Assembly: GCF_001675045.1 (NCBI RefSeq)
Contig: NZ_LYPA01000070.1
Location: 1 to 64,000, forward strand
DNA length: 64,000 nt
Reading direction: 5' to 3'
Source of the DNA: Paenibacillus oryzae
GTDB taxonomy: Bacteria; Bacillota; Bacilli; Paenibacillales; Paenibacillaceae
The position numbers and the translations under genes are program-made. Shown here piece by piece: positions 24,862 to 33,703 of this stretch (within the stretch, counting starts at the first letter, position 1; every line of letters begins with the position of its first letter). A model generated the notes under the pieces. The model worked only from the letters and a program-made list of their open reading frames with translations, had not been told where the DNA came from and ran no database searches.

Positions 24862-25734
24862 TTATTTTTTGTCGAGCTCAAGGATTTCGGCTTCTGTTAA
24901 CCCCGATGATTTTGCAATGATGGAGATGTCAACACCATGTGCCATAAGCTCCTTAGCGATTTCAATCGCTTTAAGCTGTTTTCCGCGAGCTTCGCCTCTA
25001 GCTTCGCCTCTGGCTTCGCCCTCGGCTAAAGCCCCTTCAATCATGGAAGCTTCATCATGCAGAAACTTTTGCCGATCCTCATACATTCGGCGAGCTTCTG
25101 CATCCTGGCTTAAAAATTCCAACGTCGTCATTGCTTTTTTTAGAACAGGTTCGTTCACTGCCAACACCTCCCAATTGGATTTATCGACACCTTTTAAGAA
25201 TAATAACCAATTTACCAGTCCACGCTGGGGAATGTTGGAAATATCCTCATTAAGTTTAGGTAACTCAAGAAAATGCAATTCTATATCATCAACAAGCGGT
25301 ATTCCCGTACGATCCTCGCGCAAATGAAAAACATTATGATATTGGCGATTAGAAAGAAATGAATAGTTTAAAATATTTATGGTCACACACTTTTGTAATT
25401 TTTTATACGACTGCCCCTCTTGCAATTGGCCACTGTATAGCTTGCTCCAATAAAACATGGTGCGCTTCTCAGTGTCATACTTATTAAATAACTGCATCTC
25501 AACATTAATAAGCTCGCCTTCGGTTGTTTTCGCATGAATATCAAGAATGGATTGCTTATCACGAGGCGTATCCTTGTCAGTATAAGGATTAAGCAAAATA
25601 ATTTCCGCTAAGGGCGGTTTACCAGCTTCAGTAAAGGTTGTGTTCAAAAATGCCAATAGAACATCCCGATTTTCTTCGCTGCCAAAAATGCGTTTAAACA
25701 AAAAGTCATTTCGTGGGTCAAGCAGTTCGCTCAT
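24862..25734 (-). CDS. Rpn-family PD-(D/E)XK nuclease (transposase_31-like)
   Basis: 290 residues. Opening LDPRNDFLFKRIFGSEENRDVLLAFLN and nuclease core SILDIHAKTTEGELINVEMQ (D, E-x-Q pattern of PD-(D/E)XK enzymes) identify the Rpn/YhgA family, which promotes DNA rearrangement through endonuclease activity and is often called a putative transposase. The C-terminal part holds three tandem copies of the unit EARG (from 12-base direct repeats at about 24987-25023), a low-complexity linker before a final helix. ATG 25734 is preferred over TTG 25740; GGAGATGA is upstream. It stands alone. Confidence 0.85.
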   Translation of the reverse strand: MSELLDPRNDFLFKRIFGSEENRDVLLAFLNTTFTEAGKPPLAEIILLNPYTDKDTPRDKQSILDIHAKTTEGELINVEMQLFNKYDTEKRTMFYWSKLYSGQLQEGQSYKKLQKCVTINILNYSFLSNRQYHNVFHLREDRTGIPLVDDIELHFLELPKLNEDISNIPQRGLVNWLLFLKGVDKSNWEVLAVNEPVLKKAMTTLEFLSQDAEARRMYEDRQKFLHDEASMIEGALAEGEARGEARGEARGKQLKAIEIAKELMAHGVDISIIAKSSGLTEAEILELDKK

Positions 25735-25839
25735 TTGCAATCATCTCCATTCACTAATAGTATAGCATGTGGACAAGTTCTTAGACACATTAGCCGCACG
25801 GTGAATGGTAATGCTGGTACAGTTTGAACATTGCTCCAA

Positions 25840-25875
25840 ATAAAAAAAGAGAAGAATACCGCAGCATCCTTCTCT
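25840..25875 (-). terminator. Terminator of the lactonase-dehydrogenase operon
   Basis: On the minus strand AGAGAAG (25875-25869) pairs with CTTCTCT (25854-25848), followed by TTTTTTA. It lies 20 bases after the stop of the Zn-dehydrogenase. Confidence 0.85.
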
Positions 25876-25895
25876 AGAATTAATTCGTATGAAAG

Positions 25896-26915
25896 CTAAG
25901 GAATTTCCACCACTGCTTTAATAACGCCTGTTTCCGGCTTCAGCCATTGCTGGAACGGCTCAATCATGTCTTCCAGCGTTGAGCGGTGAGTGATATACCG
26001 GTCAATATCGACGAAACCTTTGGAGACAGCCTCCAGCACAAGGTCAAAATCCTCCCGGGTTGCATTGCGGCTGCCCATTAGCGTCATTTCGCGCTTGTGG
26101 AAATCGGGGTCATGGAACGTTATATCGCTTTTGACCAGTCCGACGTAGACCAAGGTGCCGCCGTGGGCGACAAGCTTAAACGCCTGGGTCATGGACTGCA
26201 CATTGCCTGTTGCGTCAAATACGACATGGGGATAATCGCCCCCTGTAAGCTTGGTGATAGCGGCCTCCGGCTCATTGCGGGCATTGACAACATCTGCGGC
26301 GCCGGCCCACGATTGGCAAAATTGCAGGCGCTCGTCATTGATATCCATAGCGATAACGCGCGCTCCTGCATAACGGGCAAAGGCCATCACGCCAAGTCCA
26401 ATGGGCCCTGCGCCAATTACAAGAGCTGTGTCGCCCGGCTTAAGGCCGGAACGGCGGACGGCATGAGCGCCAATTGCAAGCGGCTCCAGCATGGCGGCTT
26501 GATCCAGCGACAGTTCATTTGCAGCTATCAGATGAGTGACGGGCACCGCTATTTTTTCTCTCATGCCGCCGTCTACATGTACGCCCATCACCTTCATCTC
26601 GGTGCAGCAGTTGGTTTTGCCGCTGCGGCAGGCCAGACAGGACCCGCAATGCAAATAAGGGATTATGCCCACCTGATCGCCTGCTTTTAGCCCGGCATCG
26701 TTAGAGCCAATTTCTTCAATCGTTCCCGCCAGCTCATGCCCCAGCACGCGCGGGTAAGCAAAAAAGGGCTGATTGCCTTGATAAGCATGAAGATCCGTGC
26801 CGCAAATACCGATTCGACGAATGCGCACAAGCGCCTCATCGGGCTTGCGAATAGGTTCAGGCAAGTCTTCCCGCCATTGAAATACCCCAACTTCCTTGCA
26901 AACTATGCCTTTCAT
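25896..26915 (-). CDS. Zinc-dependent medium-chain alcohol dehydrogenase (sugar-acid/polyol type)
   Basis: 339 residues. Catalytic zinc ligands in ICGTDLH (Cys about 38) and GHELAGTIEEIG, structural zinc cluster CGSCLACRSGKTNCC, and the Rossmann motif GAGPIGLG. The profile is that of sorbitol, threonine or L-galactonate 5-dehydrogenases. As last gene of an operon with a sugar dehydrogenase (AKR) and a lactonase, it would oxidise a secondary hydroxyl of a sugar acid. Gap of 26 bases from the AKR gene. Confidence 0.85.
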   Translation of the reverse strand: MKGIVCKEVGVFQWREDLPEPIRKPDEALVRIRRIGICGTDLHAYQGNQPFFAYPRVLGHELAGTIEEIGSNDAGLKAGDQVGIIPYLHCGSCLACRSGKTNCCTEMKVMGVHVDGGMREKIAVPVTHLIAANELSLDQAAMLEPLAIGAHAVRRSGLKPGDTALVIGAGPIGLGVMAFARYAGARVIAMDINDERLQFCQSWAGAADVVNARNEPEAAITKLTGGDYPHVVFDATGNVQSMTQAFKLVAHGGTLVYVGLVKSDITFHDPDFHKREMTLMGSRNATREDFDLVLEAVSKGFVDIDRYITHRSTLEDMIEPFQQWLKPETGVIKAVVEIP

Positions 26916-26941
26916 AGTTGAACTGCCTCCTGTCCGTCTCT

Positions 26942-27889
26942 TTATCGAGATGAGATTTCGTCATTGTATTCAGGCTTTCCGCTAACCCACGTTTCATTAT
27001 GAACAGGCGACAAGATATTCAGCACCTCTTGCAAAAGAGCGTGATCAATCGGCTCTTCGCTCCATGCGGCGTTAGCGGCGATGTTGGCCGGATTGGCGGT
27101 GCTGACGAGCGTTGTCGGAATGTTTTCGTTGGCGGTGGAAAACTGGACGGCCAGCTTGGCGATATCGTATCCCTGCCCGGCACAAAACAAGGCTGCTTTT
27201 TGGCATTGCTCCTTGAGGGCGCGGCTTGCGGGATGCCAATCCGCCGGCTCGCGGGTGGACAGCAGTCCCATAGACAACGGCGAAGCGTTAACCAGTCCGA
27301 CGCCGCGTTCGTCGAGCAGCGGCAGCAGCTCCAGCAAGGAAGTGTCGTTCAGGGAATAATGGCAGTAGGACAAAATAACATCAGCATCCATTTGGGGCAG
27401 AAGCTTCTTGAACAGCTGCAGCGGCAGACCGCTGATGCCGATATGGCGGGCCTTGCCTTGTTCCTTGAGGCGAAGCAAGGCCGGAACGGCTTCTTCAATA
27501 ATAGGGCCGGCATCCACAAATTCGATATCATGCAGAAACAGCATATCGACATAATCCGTATGCAGCCTGCTCAAGCTTTCCTCCAGGCTTGAAATAATCC
27601 GTTTTGCTGAAAAATCAAACTGGTCCGCTCCGTAACGTCCCGCTTTTGTGGAGAGCAGGAACTTATCGCGCGGAATGTCACGGATCGCTTGTCCAAGCAC
27701 CGTTTCCGCTTTGGTCAACCCGTAATAGGGAGACACATCAATCAGATTGATGCCGCTATCCAGCGCAGCATGGACCGTGGCGATGCTTTCCTTGTCATCC
27801 GTTGGTCGGAACACGGAGCCAAGCGACGAAGCGCCAAAGCTGAGGGCGGACACATCAAGCCCCGTTTTGCCAAGTTTCCTATATTTCAT
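26942..27889 (-). CDS. Aldo/keto reductase (aldose 1-dehydrogenase-like)
   Basis: 315 residues from ATG 27889, with GGGAGG upstream; the frame extends further, but that part overlaps the lactonase gene. AKR barrel with the opening YRKLGKTGLDVSALSFGASSLGSVF, catalytic Asp/Tyr in NLIDVSPYYG, Lys in STKAGRYG and His in LFLHDIEF. This pattern fits the L-fucose / L-galactose / D-threo-aldose 1-dehydrogenase group, which forms lactones. The neighbouring lactonase and dehydrogenase would then act on the product, making a non-phosphorylating route. Confidence 0.85.
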   Translation of the reverse strand: MKYRKLGKTGLDVSALSFGASSLGSVFRPTDDKESIATVHAALDSGINLIDVSPYYGLTKAETVLGQAIRDIPRDKFLLSTKAGRYGADQFDFSAKRIISSLEESLSRLHTDYVDMLFLHDIEFVDAGPIIEEAVPALLRLKEQGKARHIGISGLPLQLFKKLLPQMDADVILSYCHYSLNDTSLLELLPLLDERGVGLVNASPLSMGLLSTREPADWHPASRALKEQCQKAALFCAGQGYDIAKLAVQFSTANENIPTTLVSTANPANIAANAAWSEEPIDHALLQEVLNILSPVHNETWVSGKPEYNDEISSR

Positions 27890-27927
27890 GTATGAACCTC
27901 CCGAAATGGTATGGATAGTTAAACGCC

Positions 27928-28770
27928 TCAACGTGCAAGCTTGTAAAAAACGGCTGCGTTTTCACCAAATAATTTTTGACGCTCTTCATTGCCCCAATCA
28001 GGCGGAAGAGAAGATTCCGCCAGGCTTATGACACTGTCGTAGGAAGCCGACAACAGGCAGACGGGCCAATCGCTGCCATACATGACCCTCTTAGGCCCAA
28101 ATAGCTGCATGACGGCGTTCATATAAGGAGCAATTTGCCCAGGCTGCCAGTTATGATGCTCGGCTTCTGTTACCATGCCGGACAGCTTGCAATAGATGCC
28201 GGGAAATCGGGCAATCCTCTTCATAGCTTGCAGCCAAGGCTCCAGCTCGCCCGAGCTTATCGGAGGTTTGCCGATATGGTCGATGACGCCGCGCAGCCCC
28301 GGTACACGCTCCAGCAATTGAACGACATGGGGGAGCTGATTGAAGGTAACGAGCAAATCAACCGGAACGTCGGCTTCCGCGTATTGCGTAAGGGCTTCCA
28401 CAAACGGAGCCTCCAAAATGCGCGACGAATCAGGCATATCCTGAATCATGACGCGAAAACCAGCAAACTTGGGATTGGAGCGCAAGGATTCGAATTGTTG
28501 CCAGTGATTGCTGTCGAATAAATCAAGCCAGCCAACAACGCCCAAAACTGAAGGCTCCCGGTCTGCAATGGACAGTATAAATTGCGTTTCTTCCAATGTA
28601 GGAGCAGCTTGAACAAGAATGGTTCCTTCAAGCTGATGCTTTTCCAGATGCGGCATCAAATGTTCCGGTAAAAAATCTCTGTACAACACGGGCAGCTCCG
28701 GCGTGATCCAGCCGTAATCCCCCCGTTTAATGCTCCAATAATGCTGATGCGCGTCGATGCGCATGATCAT
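27928..28770 (-). CDS. Amidohydrolase-2 family sugar lactonase (L-fuconolactonase-like)
   Basis: 280 residues. N-terminal DAHQHYW metal-binding motif, then LEGTILVQAAPTLEETQF, IDHIGKPP (His/Asp) and the C-terminal YGSDWPVC with catalytic Asp. This is the TIM-barrel group of L-fucono- and L-rhamnono-lactonases that open 1,4-lactones. It is the first gene of the operon. Starts at GTG 28773, ATG 28770 and ATG 28764 are possible; 28770 is taken because of AAGGATG spacing. The 38-base gap to the AKR gene holds that gene's RBS. Confidence 0.85.
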   Translation of the reverse strand: MIMRIDAHQHYWSIKRGDYGWITPELPVLYRDFLPEHLMPHLEKHQLEGTILVQAAPTLEETQFILSIADREPSVLGVVGWLDLFDSNHWQQFESLRSNPKFAGFRVMIQDMPDSSRILEAPFVEALTQYAEADVPVDLLVTFNQLPHVVQLLERVPGLRGVIDHIGKPPISSGELEPWLQAMKRIARFPGIYCKLSGMVTEAEHHNWQPGQIAPYMNAVMQLFGPKRVMYGSDWPVCLLSASYDSVISLAESSLPPDWGNEERQKLFGENAAVFYKLAR

Positions 28771-28839
28771 CACATCCTTTTCAGCGATGCATGGCAGGTT
28801 TTATTTTGGGCAGAATCCAAATCGTTTACTTCGTACCCA

Positions 28840-28869
28840 TTGTATATCATTCGCATTTGATATTATAAT
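28840..28869 (+). promoter_or_regulatory. Promoter of the cupin-AraC gene
   Basis: TTGTAT (28840-28845) and a consensus TATAAT (28864-28869) are 18 bases apart, in the 155-base divergent gap between the lactonase operon and the AraC gene. Confidence 0.55.
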
Positions 28870-28925
28870 GGCTTCAAATTGCATTTTTGCAACATATTTT
28901 GATGTGAAGAAATGGGAGATGAACA

Positions 28926-29795
28926 ATGAAGCCGTTCCGAAAACCTTTTTTTGGCGACCCGTTGTTTTCGTTTCAGCAAGTATACAATACCGTTAAAAAT
29001 CCGGAAATGGAGCTTCCCGATCATTTGCATGACCACTATGAGCTGGTTTACGTGCATAAAGGGAAAGGGATATTTTTTATTGATCAGACGTGGTATGAAA
29101 AAAAAGCGGGGGATCTCTTCATTATTCCAGGGAACACCATACACCGCGCGTTGCCGGATCAGGATGACCCTATTGTCTCCTCGGCGATCTTTTTTGCGCC
29201 TTCCATGATAGCGGCTGGTCAGCTGGATGAGGGATATTCCCATCTGTATTGCTATGAATGGGCAAAGAAACGCAAGGGCTACCGTCTGATTGCCAACGAA
29301 GGGCTGAGACGAAACACCGAAAGCGCAATGGAAAAAATAGCGTCGGAGCTGCAAGAAAAAAGGGCAGGATACCGCGAGGCCATAAAGCTGATTGTATGCG
29401 GGCTTTTATTGGAGATTAACCGAAGCTGCCTGGAGAACAGTCATGAGGGAGGGCAATCCCGGGGAAGCCGGATCGGTCCTCAATGGATGCTGGAGGCGCT
29501 GCGTGAAATCGACGAGCATCCCGAACGGGAGGTTGGGCTTGCCCGGCTGGCGCAAAAGGCCAACGTATCTCCGCCCCATTTCTCGAGAGTGTTCAGGCAG
29601 CTTACGGCTATGAACCTGACGGGATATGTCAATGCCAAACGCATTATTAAAGCGAAGGAGCTGCTGCTGCAAAGCGATGAAAATGTGAATGTCATCGGCG
29701 ACCAATGCGGGTTTGAGACGCCAACCCACTTTTATCGCGTATTCAAAAGCATAACGGGCGTTACGCCCAAGGCATACCGCAACAGCGGCCCATAA
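28926..29795 (+). CDS. AraC-family regulator with N-terminal cupin
   Basis: 289 residues. A cupin sugar-sensing domain (about 15-150, DHLHDHYELVYVHKGKG and AGDLFIIPGNTIHRA) is followed by a linker and an AraC double helix-turn-helix (about 190-286, LAQKANVSPPHFSRVFRQ; DQCGFETPTHFYRVFKSITGVTPKAYR). GGGAGATG precedes ATG 28926. Divergent from the lactonase-AKR-dehydrogenase operon, whose activation by the matching sugar is the likely role. Confidence 0.88.
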   Translation: MKPFRKPFFGDPLFSFQQVYNTVKNPEMELPDHLHDHYELVYVHKGKGIFFIDQTWYEKKAGDLFIIPGNTIHRALPDQDDPIVSSAIFFAPSMIAAGQLDEGYSHLYCYEWAKKRKGYRLIANEGLRRNTESAMEKIASELQEKRAGYREAIKLIVCGLLLEINRSCLENSHEGGQSRGSRIGPQWMLEALREIDEHPEREVGLARLAQKANVSPPHFSRVFRQLTAMNLTGYVNAKRIIKAKELLLQSDENVNVIGDQCGFETPTHFYRVFKSITGVTPKAYRNSGP

Positions 29796-29803
29796 ATAGC
29801 ATG

Positions 29804-30208
29804 TTAGCGGGAATCGCTGGGGCGGAAAGTAGCCATATATGCCTGGACCGTTTCTTCATCCGTGGATAACAGATTTCCTAGCATAGCATGCATACTCAGG
29901 AGCAGAGCAATCTGCTCTTCTATTGCTCCCATGCGTTCCTCAACCAGCTTGCGCAAATCAACTGTGTTCTCCGCCTGTCCAAGCTGATGCAGAATTTCCT
30001 TAATATCTTTAAGTCGGTAACCCAGCCCTCGGGTATCCGAAATAAATTTCAGCTTGATCAAATAGTCCTCGCTATATAGCCGATAACCGTTTTCCCCCCG
30101 CCTGGGGGGAGGCAAAACGCCGCTATCCTCATAAAAGCGGATAGTTGCAGCGCTCACCCCGCTCCGCCGCGCCAGCTGTCCGCGCGTCATTAGCTCCCGC
30201 CCCGTCAT
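29804..30208 (-). CDS. MerR-family transcriptional regulator
   Basis: 134 residues from ATG 30208; ATG 30190 and GTG 30223 are alternatives. The N-terminal winged helix (GQLARRSGVSAATIRFYEDSGVLPPPRRGENGYRLYSEDYLIKLKFI) is followed by a long coiled-coil dimerisation helix (about 80-120). No cysteine metal-binding loop is present, so a small organic ligand or redox signal is more likely than a metal. It follows the membrane hydrolase with translational overlap. The operon promoter has the stretched spacer and palindrome typical of MerR targets. Confidence 0.85.
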   Translation of the reverse strand: MTGRELMTRGQLARRSGVSAATIRFYEDSGVLPPPRRGENGYRLYSEDYLIKLKFISDTRGLGYRLKDIKEILHQLGQAENTVDLRKLVEERMGAIEEQIALLLSMHAMLGNLLSTDEETVQAYMATFRPSDSR

Positions 30209-30210
30209 CT

Positions 30211-31674
30211 TTAATCCATCCACCTCTCTTTTTGAAAATGAACCTCCGGATAAGCAGCAGCCGGCCCCTTCAGAAGCTCTTGCTCCTTATCCAGCAAGTA
30301 TTGGTCAAAAAATGCCCTTGTATAAGCTCTTGAAAGATCCACCGTATGCACAGGATCCATATCTTTGGAAAACAGCGGAGGCGAAAATAGCGCTATGTCC
30401 GTAAAGCTTTGATGATAGAAGCCTTCGACCTCCAAATAAAACGTATCATTAAGAGCGTGGTTCATGACATATCTCATATCGCTGTCAAATTCATCATAGA
30501 CCACTTTTTCCGTAGCGCCGCTGCTTGGGTCCAGGCTTCGGATTGTATTTCCGGTCATGATGTACATAAATGGCTGTTTGAGCGATGTACTCGACACTGT
30601 GCCCCAAAAGCCGCCCTCCAGACTAAGTCCCGCTTTGAAGCGTTCGTCCAGCGCCAGCGCCTCTGCTGTTGTGGCTCCTCCATAGGAGTGTCCGAAAATG
30701 CCGACTTTGCTTAAATCGAGTTTTCCTGTCAGCAATCCCCTTGGATCGTTAGTATTCCAGGCAGTCAGCGAATCCAGCACAAAAATCGCGTCCTGGGCGC
30801 GCACGCCAACCCCTATTACATTATGGGCATAGATTTCGGAGGATGTCCATTCCTCCGATTCGGGAGCGTAGATAACCTCGCTTCCGTCATGGAGCTTGAC
30901 TCTTGCTGAGGAATAGGGATGATCCATCCCTACAACAATGTAGCCGTTGCTGACCATTTCTTCGATAATCGCCATACTCTGAAACCTTGTGGAGCGAACG
31001 CCGGGCGAAAATAAAACAACCGGATAGCTGCTTTGAGCGCCCGAGACGGCGACTCCTTCAACGATATGAGTCGGTACAAGCGAAACATGTCCCATTAGCC
31101 AGGAGGGCAGACCAAAAACAAGGCTTACGGCATCCGCCACTTCGCGCGGGTAACGCTCATGCTGTTTTCCTTGCAGCGCATCCTTGTCGGCGGGATACCA
31201 GATATTAATGGGAACCTCCCGCTTGCTTTGCGGCTCGCCTCCAAACGTTTCCTCTCTGGATTCATCGATCAGATTAATCTGAACGGTGCCGATTCCATAG
31301 GTTCCAGTTGGCTCCGGCAGCTTAAATACGGGCAGCAAATGGATCAGATAAAGCGAAGCGCTGTTCAGAAGAAGGATGGCAGCCAAAAAGGCATACATAC
31401 CGATGCGCGCTCCACGTTTGCGTCCGGCAAACCGTTTTTTTTTCGTGCCTGCGGGAGAGCGGCTTCCTATAAGCAGCAGAACGGCCAGAATGGCGCTCGC
31501 ATAGGCAGGAATCATAAAGCTCCGCAAACCCTCCAGCAGGGCATGGGCAGCTAAAAAAACAATCGGTAAAGACAACAGTACAATTACAGCGGGACGCTTC
31601 AGACGCGCTCCAAACAAATAGCCGAGGGTGCAAACGAGAGTAGATAAAACAATAAGCCATTCCAATATTCTCAT
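30211..31674 (-). CDS. Membrane-anchored alpha/beta hydrolase (PAF-acetylhydrolase-like)
   Basis: 487 residues. Four hydrophobic helices in the first about 125 residues anchor the protein, and the rest is an alpha/beta hydrolase. The nucleophile elbow is GHSYGG (about residue 320, KVGIFGHSYGGATTAEAL), preceded by the oxyanion stretch PVVLFSPGVRSTRF and the segment GYIVVGMDHPYSSA. The C-terminal His is in FYHQSFTD. This resembles platelet-activating-factor acetylhydrolase family members that hydrolyse short acyl esters of phospholipids. Operon with the MerR regulator. AAAGGAAAGAG precedes ATG 31674. Confidence 0.8.
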   Translation of the reverse strand: MRILEWLIVLSTLVCTLGYLFGARLKRPAVIVLLSLPIVFLAAHALLEGLRSFMIPAYASAILAVLLLIGSRSPAGTKKKRFAGRKRGARIGMYAFLAAILLLNSASLYLIHLLPVFKLPEPTGTYGIGTVQINLIDESREETFGGEPQSKREVPINIWYPADKDALQGKQHERYPREVADAVSLVFGLPSWLMGHVSLVPTHIVEGVAVSGAQSSYPVVLFSPGVRSTRFQSMAIIEEMVSNGYIVVGMDHPYSSARVKLHDGSEVIYAPESEEWTSSEIYAHNVIGVGVRAQDAIFVLDSLTAWNTNDPRGLLTGKLDLSKVGIFGHSYGGATTAEALALDERFKAGLSLEGGFWGTVSSTSLKQPFMYIMTGNTIRSLDPSSGATEKVVYDEFDSDMRYVMNHALNDTFYLEVEGFYHQSFTDIALFSPPLFSKDMDPVHTVDLSRAYTRAFFDQYLLDKEQELLKGPAAAYPEVHFQKERWMD

Positions 31675-31706
31675 GTAGCTCTTTCCTTTCTGCGGTTGTT
31701 ATATTT

Positions 31707-31738
31707 ATCATAAAGGTTGAAGTGGACTTCAAGGTCAA
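31707..31738 (-). promoter_or_regulatory. MerR-type promoter with operator in a stretched spacer
   Basis: On the minus strand TTGACC (31738-31733) and TATGAT (31712-31707) are separated by 20 bases (19 if the -10 is read one base earlier). The spacer contains the perfect palindrome TTGAAGT-cc-ACTTCAA (31732-31717). A -35/-10 spacing of 19-20 with a dyad inside is the hallmark of MerR-activated promoters. Confidence 0.75.
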
Positions 31739-31764
31739 GCCCTATTTCGCCCCTTTAACAAAAT

Positions 31765-31822
31765 CTATATAAGTTGAATCGGAAGAACTTCTCACACGTC
31801 GGCCCGCACCGCTGAAACTTTT
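31765..31822. repeat. Dispersed repeat, copy B
   Basis: CTATATAAGTTGAA (31765-31778) runs into ATCGGAAGAACTTCTCACACGTCGGCC and CACCGCTGAAAC. The second part matches 15210-15255 with four or five differences; the first part is the inverse of 15258-15271. It lies in the gap before the YesM-type kinase gene, apart from recognisable promoters. Confidence 0.65.
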
Positions 31823-31921
31823 TGGAGGAGCGCGGCACAGCCATGAATGGATATCATAGACAAATGCGCCTTATTCTTGTATGGTTAAATCATTCATTAA
31901 CCGATGATGGGAAGATGGACA

Positions 31922-33703
31922 GTGAAGAAAACCTATTCCATACGGAGCATATTGATTATCGGCTTTTTGGCCGTGATGGTTCCGATGCTGCTGTTTATGC
32001 TGATCAACCATTTTTATGCCCGCGATATTGTACGCGAGAAGGTAACGGAAACCTATCGCAATACACTGGACATCTTTGTAGGACAGGCCGATACCAATCT
32101 GGAGGAAATTACGAACTATCTGATCAAGATGTCCATTATGGACGTGGATGTTGGCATGTTGATGTCGTTTCCAATGGATAATGATATGTATACGCTTACG
32201 AAAATCCGGATCGATACCAAGCTTAAACGCGACGTTGACGTTTACAACGTCATTGACAGCGTTTTTCTTTTCCATGAAGGCGACACGATTCTGGGCACTA
32301 ACAGCGATTACAACCGGACCAGGGACATTATAACGACGCACATGCGCGACCGGTTGAACAGCGTGGAGAAGCCGGCGGATGTAAACCGCCAGTGGGACGT
32401 CCGTTACGATCAGCGGATGGAGGGTTCTTTTTTCCTGATGAATAGTGTGGAGGTAAGAAATGGCCTTTACGCCGGCGCTATCATTCGTATTCAGGATATT
32501 AACGCCATGTTGTCCCGCCAATGGAGGGATGGAGATATCGGATACACGGGCATTTTGCTGCGTGATGACGATCGCCTCAAGGAGCTGCTGACGGATGACA
32601 TGCCTCAGCTGGGCGAAGAAAGCAATCTCATTACCAATAATCCATATATTCAGGGAACGGATGCAGAGACGGGACAATCCTACCTCGTGATGAGCCGACC
32701 AAGCCGGGCGGTCAATATCGCCTATCAGGTAATGGTGCCGGAGCAGGCGCTGCTGAAGGAGCTGATATTTTTCCGCAATGTCGCTTTGTTTGCGCCGATC
32801 GGGCTGTTCCTTCTATTAACCTTATATATGCTCTTGCTTCGCAATATGCTGTTCAAGCCTTTTCACGAGCTTATTCTGGGGATGAAAAAACTCTCCCTAG
32901 GCATGCTGGATGTCAGGCTTAAGAGGGGCAAAACAATCGAGTTTCAATTCCTTGGCGATACCTTTAATATGATGGCGGAGCAGATTAAAACCTTGAAAAT
33001 TGATGTTTACGAGGAGCAGCTTCGGGTCAAGCAGGGAGAGCTTCGCCAATTGCAGGCGCAAATCAACCCCCATTTTTATATGAACAGCTTAAATATCATT
33101 TATAACCTGGCTGCGCTGAAGGACACGGAATCCGTCAAAAGAATGTCGCTTCACCTGGCCGATTATTTCCGTTTTATTATGAAGGTTAACCGCGATACGA
33201 TTACGCTTGGGGAAGAGCTAAGCCATATAGACAATTACATTACGATTCAAAAAATGAGATTTCCCGACCGTCTGGACTGCAAAATCGAGGTAGCGGAGCA
33301 GCTCCGTTCTTTTCCCGTGGCGGCTTTGACGATTCAGCCTTTTGTTGAAAATGCTATTATTCACGGCTTTAAAAACCGCAGGAAGCTGTTCGTCATTGTG
33401 ATCAGCGCATCTAAGGAGCAAACGGCCGATGGCCGCCAAATTCTAAAAGCCGTTGTCAGCGATAATGGAACAGGCTTTGACGAGGAGGTGCTGGAGGGAT
33501 TACAGCGCAAGCAATATGTATCCCAAAGCGGCTCCAATTCTACTGGTCTCGGCATCATGAATGTTATGGATCGTTTAACGCTGTTATACGGACAGGCGGC
33601 CACGGTCCGATTCCGGAATAAAAGCAATGAAAACGGAGAGGGCGGAGCCGAAGTCACAATTACGATTCCCGAAACAAGAGAAGGAGAACGTAAAGATGTT
33701 TAA
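31922..33703 (+). CDS. YesM-type sensor histidine kinase
   Basis: 593 residues from GTG 31922 (GGGAAG upstream; ATGs at 31904/31907 are in frame but less well placed). One N-terminal membrane helix (about 9-30), an extracellular sensor region to about 280, a second helix (about 285-305), HAMP (about 310-365), then the His_kinase motif INPHFYMNSLN with phospho-accepting His, and the ATP lid GTGFDEEV / STGLGIMNVMDRL. Kinases of this family sense extracellular sugars and pass phosphate to YesN-type regulators. It overlaps the regulator gene by 8 bases; the importer genes follow. Confidence 0.9.
   Translation: MKKTYSIRSILIIGFLAVMVPMLLFMLINHFYARDIVREKVTETYRNTLDIFVGQADTNLEEITNYLIKMSIMDVDVGMLMSFPMDNDMYTLTKIRIDTKLKRDVDVYNVIDSVFLFHEGDTILGTNSDYNRTRDIITTHMRDRLNSVEKPADVNRQWDVRYDQRMEGSFFLMNSVEVRNGLYAGAIIRIQDINAMLSRQWRDGDIGYTGILLRDDDRLKELLTDDMPQLGEESNLITNNPYIQGTDAETGQSYLVMSRPSRAVNIAYQVMVPEQALLKELIFFRNVALFAPIGLFLLLTLYMLLLRNMLFKPFHELILGMKKLSLGMLDVRLKRGKTIEFQFLGDTFNMMAEQIKTLKIDVYEEQLRVKQGELRQLQAQINPHFYMNSLNIIYNLAALKDTESVKRMSLHLADYFRFIMKVNRDTITLGEELSHIDNYITIQKMRFPDRLDCKIEVAEQLRSFPVAALTIQPFVENAIIHGFKNRRKLFVIVISASKEQTADGRQILKAVVSDNGTGFDEEVLEGLQRKQYVSQSGSNSTGLGIMNVMDRLTLLYGQAATVRFRNKSNENGEGGAEVTITIPETREGERKDV

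Noticed and set aside
24987..25023. Possible CRISPR-like repeats
   Set aside because: Three contiguous in-frame 12-base units without spacers, coding for EARG in the Rpn protein.
31822..32181. 119-codon plus-strand frame before and inside the YesM-type kinase gene
   Set aside because: It is out of frame with the kinase; the sequence does not resemble a protein and the kinase start is well supported.
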